Assembly: GCA_023435025.1 (NCBI GenBank)
Contig: JAEYSE010000077.1
Coordinates: 1 to 8,344 of the forward strand
DNA from: Bacillota bacterium
Lineage (GTDB): Bacteria; Bacillota; Clostridia; Christensenellales; CAG-138
Direction: 5' to 3'
Length of the DNA stretch: 8,344 nucleotides
Shown: positions 6,209 through 8,344 of the stretch, piece after piece
Layout of the letters: every line of letters begins with the position of its first letter
Numbering within the stretch: position 1 is the first letter of the stretch
The notes under the pieces: model-generated
What the model was told of the DNA's origin: nothing
Seen by the model: the letters and a program-made list of their open reading frames with translations, nothing else
Databases searched by the model: none
Program-made: the position numbers and the translations under genes

Positions 6209-7222
6209 ATGGCAGTCAAAGTTGGCATCAACGGATTTGGCCGTATCGGGCGCCTTGTGTTCCGCGCCTCCGTTGCAAACCCTAATGTTCAGGTAGTAGG
6301 TATTAACGATCCTTTTATCGATGTGAATTACATGGTGTACATGCTCACGTATGACACCGTACATGGCAAGTTCCAGGGCGAAGCGTATGCCAAGGATGGC
6401 AAGCTTTTCGTCAACGGCAAGGAAATCGCAGTCTACGCGGCGAAAGATCCCGCAACCATTCCCTGGTCCGAGTGCGGTGCGGAATATATTGTGGAATCCA
6501 CCGGCGTGTTCACCACCACCGAAAAGGCTTCCGCGCACTTTGCGGGCGGCGCGAAGAAAGTTGTTGTTTCCGCTCCTTCTGCGGACGCTCCCATGTTCGT
6601 TATGGGCGTCAACCAGGAGAAGTACAACAGCGACATGAAGGTTGTTTCCAACGCGTCCTGCACCACCAACTGCTTGGCGCCTCTCGCCAAGGTTATCAAC
6701 GATAAGTTTGGCATCCTGGAAGGCCTCATGACGACGGTCCATGCCACCACCGCCACCCAGAAGACCGTTGACGGTCCTTCCGCCAAGGATTGGCGCGGCG
6801 GCCGCGGCGCGGCGTTCAACATCATCCCCAGCTCCACCGGCGCTGCGAAGGCCGTGGGCAAGGTCATTCCCGCCCTCAACGGCAAGCTCACCGGTATGGC
6901 GTTCCGCGTTCCCACTGCGGACGTTTCCGTTGTGGACCTCACCTGCCGCCTGGAGAAGGCTGCTTCCTATGACGAGATCAAGGCGACCATGAAGGCCGCT
7001 TCCGAAAGCCCGGAATGGGCCGGCATCATTGGCTACACCGAGGATGCTGTGGTCTCTTCCGATTTCATCACCGATCCCCGCACCTCCATATTCGACGCGG
7101 ACGCGGGCATCAGCCTGAACGATCATTTCGTCAAGCTCGTGGCCTGGTATGACAATGAGTGGGGCTATTCCAACAAGGTGCTCGACCTCATCGTCCACAT
7201 GGCGAAGGTAGACGCGAAGTAA
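6209..7222 (+). CDS. gap: Glyceraldehyde-3-phosphate dehydrogenase, phosphorylating
   Basis: The product is 337 residues, normal for the family. This cytoplasmic tetramer oxidises glyceraldehyde-3-phosphate with NAD and phosphate to 1,3-bisphosphoglycerate. The Rossmann motif is VKVGINGFGRIGR (3-15). The nucleotide-binding segment GINDPFIDVNYMVYM (31-45) has Asp34, as expected for NAD. SNASCTTNCLAP (147-158) holds the catalytic Cys151, and His178 in TTVHATTATQKTVDGP is its partner. Other signatures are SSTGAAKAVGKVIP and WYDNEWGYSNKV. NDPF, APSADAPMFVMGVN and GMAFRVPT make it resemble the GapC/GapA type shared with eukaryotes rather than the Bacillus GapA type. It appears monocistronic, with its own promoter and a strong terminator. 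A broken copy of its last codons lies downstream at 7290-7378. Confidence 0.97.
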   Translation: MAVKVGINGFGRIGRLVFRASVANPNVQVVGINDPFIDVNYMVYMLTYDTVHGKFQGEAYAKDGKLFVNGKEIAVYAAKDPATIPWSECGAEYIVESTGVFTTTEKASAHFAGGAKKVVVSAPSADAPMFVMGVNQEKYNSDMKVVSNASCTTNCLAPLAKVINDKFGILEGLMTTVHATTATQKTVDGPSAKDWRGGRGAAFNIIPSSTGAAKAVGKVIPALNGKLTGMAFRVPTADVSVVDLTCRLEKAASYDEIKATMKAASESPEWAGIIGYTEDAVVSSDFITDPRTSIFDADAGISLNDHFVKLVAWYDNEWGYSNKVLDLIVHMAKVDAK

Positions 7223-7236
7223 GTTAAACACATAAG

Positions 7237-7272
7237 AAACGCACCTTTTCCTTTTGGGAAGGGTGCGTTTTT
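7237..7272 (+). terminator. Intrinsic terminator of gap
   Basis: A 15-bp stem pairs AAACGCACCTTTTCC (7237-7251) with GGGAAGGGTGCGTTT (7256-7270), using two G-U pairs, around a TTTT loop. A five-base T-tract (7268-7272) closes it, 14 bases after the gap stop codon. Confidence 0.93.
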
Positions 7273-7289
7273 CTGTATCTTTAATAATT

Positions 7290-7378
7290 GTCAAGCTCAA
7301 GCCTGGTAAAGACGAATGGGGTTATTCCAGTAAGGTCCTCGACCTCATCGTCCACATGGCGAAGGTAGACGCGAAGTA
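7290..7378 (+). pseudogene. Degenerate duplicate of the 3' end of gap
   Basis: These 89 bases repeat the last part of gap (7130-7221). The final 41 bases, 7338-7378 against 7181-7221, are identical. The first half differs by substitutions and by small gaps: GTG to AA, T to AA, and a lost AAT codon. In translation VKL..DEWGYSSKVLDLIVHMAKVDAK is still readable. The gap stop codon TAA is changed to TAC here. It lies after the gap terminator, has no start or ribosome site, and cannot encode an enzyme. It is probably a relic of a second gap copy or a recombination scar. Confidence 0.85.
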
Positions 7379-7423
7379 CGGTAATAAATGCATCTTTTTT
7401 GGTAAAGGACTTGGCACAAATAC

Positions 7424-8344
7424 TTATGGAATAAGATTTGAATTTTTCGCTTTCTTATTTTTGTAATAGTACATCTGCTCATCGGCGTTTTTTACCGCTT
7501 GATCGATCGTCAAATGAGCTTTGTTATAAAGAGAATACCCTATGGAAACCGTAGAAATTTTACTATCTAATTCTCGGTAATGCGTGATCTTTTTAATAAA
7601 TTCTTTGATTGCTTCTTTGACTGTTGTTTCATCAGAAGATTTTACAAAAACGCAAAATTCATCGCCTCCGATCCTGTAACATTTTCCGATAGATGAAAAA
7701 GTCTCTTTGATAAAATCCGCAACAGTCTTCAGACAAGCGTCACCATATTGATGCCCATATTTGTCATTGATATTTTTAAAACTGTCGATATCAAAAAGCA
7801 AAACAATTGCTGTATTCGATTTTGCAATCCGTGACAAGTTATATTCATACGCGCGGCGATTGAACAGATTTGTCAAGGTATCTTCTTTTTCACTCATCTC
7901 GCAAAAATATGCGTAAAGCAGTATAAGAGTGATCGTAACGCACAACCATGATACATGAATTTGCGGAAAAAATATTTGTATTGTCGTTCCTAACAATAAA
8001 AATGTAAAAAGTACTGTTAGAGTATACTTGCCATCGCCCTGGTTCCGCTTTATTAAAGCGCTAGTTTTTATTAGGAAATACAGCATACTGGAAATATAGG
8101 CGATTACATAAACTGCAAACAGAGGTCCTCTGGTATAAGAACTGGCAGATAAAATTTGAAATATATATCCGTACTTTGGAGAAAGAGCTGCAATAATAAA
8201 ATTAGCTGCCACCGGTAGAAGAAGAATGTCTAAGGGCGTTTTTCTATTGCTGCCGAAAGTTAAGCTGAGTAAAATAGCTATGGTTGGAGATATTGAAAAG
8301 CCTATCACATTAAGAAGAACATAGAACACATTAAAAGGAATACC
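7424..8344 (-). CDS. Membrane-bound GGDEF protein, probable diguanylate cyclase, partial at its N-terminus
   Basis: The frame is open to the right edge, so the start is outside; 306 residues are visible. About five hydrophobic segments come first (near 7-28, 38-55, 72-94, 107-125 and 131-148), probably the end of a membrane sensor region. The GGDEF domain follows: DTLTNLFNRRAYEYNL (155-170), LFDIDSFKNINDKYGHQYGD (183-202), RIGGDEFCVF (224-233), VSIGYS (266-271) and ADEQMYYYKNKK (287-298). The metal and substrate residues of an active cyclase, which makes cyclic di-GMP from two GTP, are all present. The RxxD product-inhibition site expected five residues before GGDEF is absent (SSIG there). 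The gene is visibly AT-rich, unlike the other genes of the window, and no clear terminator follows its stop. Activity is inferred from motifs; the sensed signal is unknown. Confidence 0.92.
   Translation of the reverse strand, partial: GIPFNVFYVLLNVIGFSISPTIAILLSLTFGSNRKTPLDILLLPVAANFIIAALSPKYGYIFQILSASSYTRGPLFAVYVIAYISSMLYFLIKTSALIKRNQGDGKYTLTVLFTFLLLGTTIQIFFPQIHVSWLCVTITLILLYAYFCEMSEKEDTLTNLFNRRAYEYNLSRIAKSNTAIVLLFDIDSFKNINDKYGHQYGDACLKTVADFIKETFSSIGKCYRIGGDEFCVFVKSSDETTVKEAIKEFIKKITHYRELDSKISTVSIGYSLYNKAHLTIDQAVKNADEQMYYYKNKKAKNSNLIP

Noticed and set aside
6083..7300. Long open frame of 405 codons on the minus strand opposite gap
   Set aside because: It mirrors gap, which has unmistakable catalytic motifs. 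The antisense product has low-complexity Gly/Arg/Val/His stretches, no ribosome site, and would read through the gap terminator.
7254..7466. Plus-strand open frame of 70 codons after gap
   Set aside because: It begins inside the gap terminator and runs through the gap fragment and the end of the GGDEF gene on the other strand. It is readable only because the fragment keeps gap's frame; there is no ribosome site.

Overview
The window is an ordinary-looking bacterial chromosomal segment, most likely from a Firmicute of the Clostridia type. The signs are strong purine-rich Shine-Dalgarno sites (AAAGGAG, GGAAGGAG, AAAGGGGG), sigma-A-like promoters, long-form HPF, a class II aldolase, and GC-rich genes ending in classical hairpin/T-tract terminators. 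The exact lineage cannot be read from the sequence. The last ~960 bases are visibly AT-rich and differ in composition from the rest.

Layout. (1) Bases 3-1400, plus strand: end of a large peptide-type ABC transporter substrate-binding protein gene, open at the left edge. It is unusual: the C-terminal end of one such domain runs in frame into the N-terminal part of another, which then stops early. (2) Bases 1424-1518: two terminators between this gene and the convergent hpf. (3) Bases 1537-3201, minus strand: hpf (long-form ribosome hibernation factor) and fba (class II fructose-bisphosphate aldolase), each with its own terminator. (4) Bases 3398-4724, plus strand, divergent from fba: a two-gene unit of a membrane-anchored GT2 glycosyltransferase and an unidentified three-helix membrane protein. 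(5) Bases 4762-4888: four hairpins in close succession, unexplained by any gene. (6) Bases 4910-6034: an M29-family metallo-aminopeptidase. (7) Bases 6209-7222: gap (glyceraldehyde-3-phosphate dehydrogenase) with a plausible promoter and a strong terminator. (8) Bases 7290-7378: a degenerate second copy of the last ~30 codons of gap. (9) Bases 7424-8344, minus strand: an AT-rich membrane GGDEF protein (diguanylate cyclase), open at the right edge.

Two of the genes, fba and gap, belong to lower glycolysis. hpf silences ribosomes in stationary phase. The transporter protein and aminopeptidase fit peptide uptake and breakdown. The glycosyltransferase pair probably acts on lipid-linked sugars for the envelope. 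I see no complete novel defence or mobile system. The points most worth a second look are the fused or circularly permuted binding protein, the hairpin cluster, and the gap remnant next to the AT-rich signalling gene.
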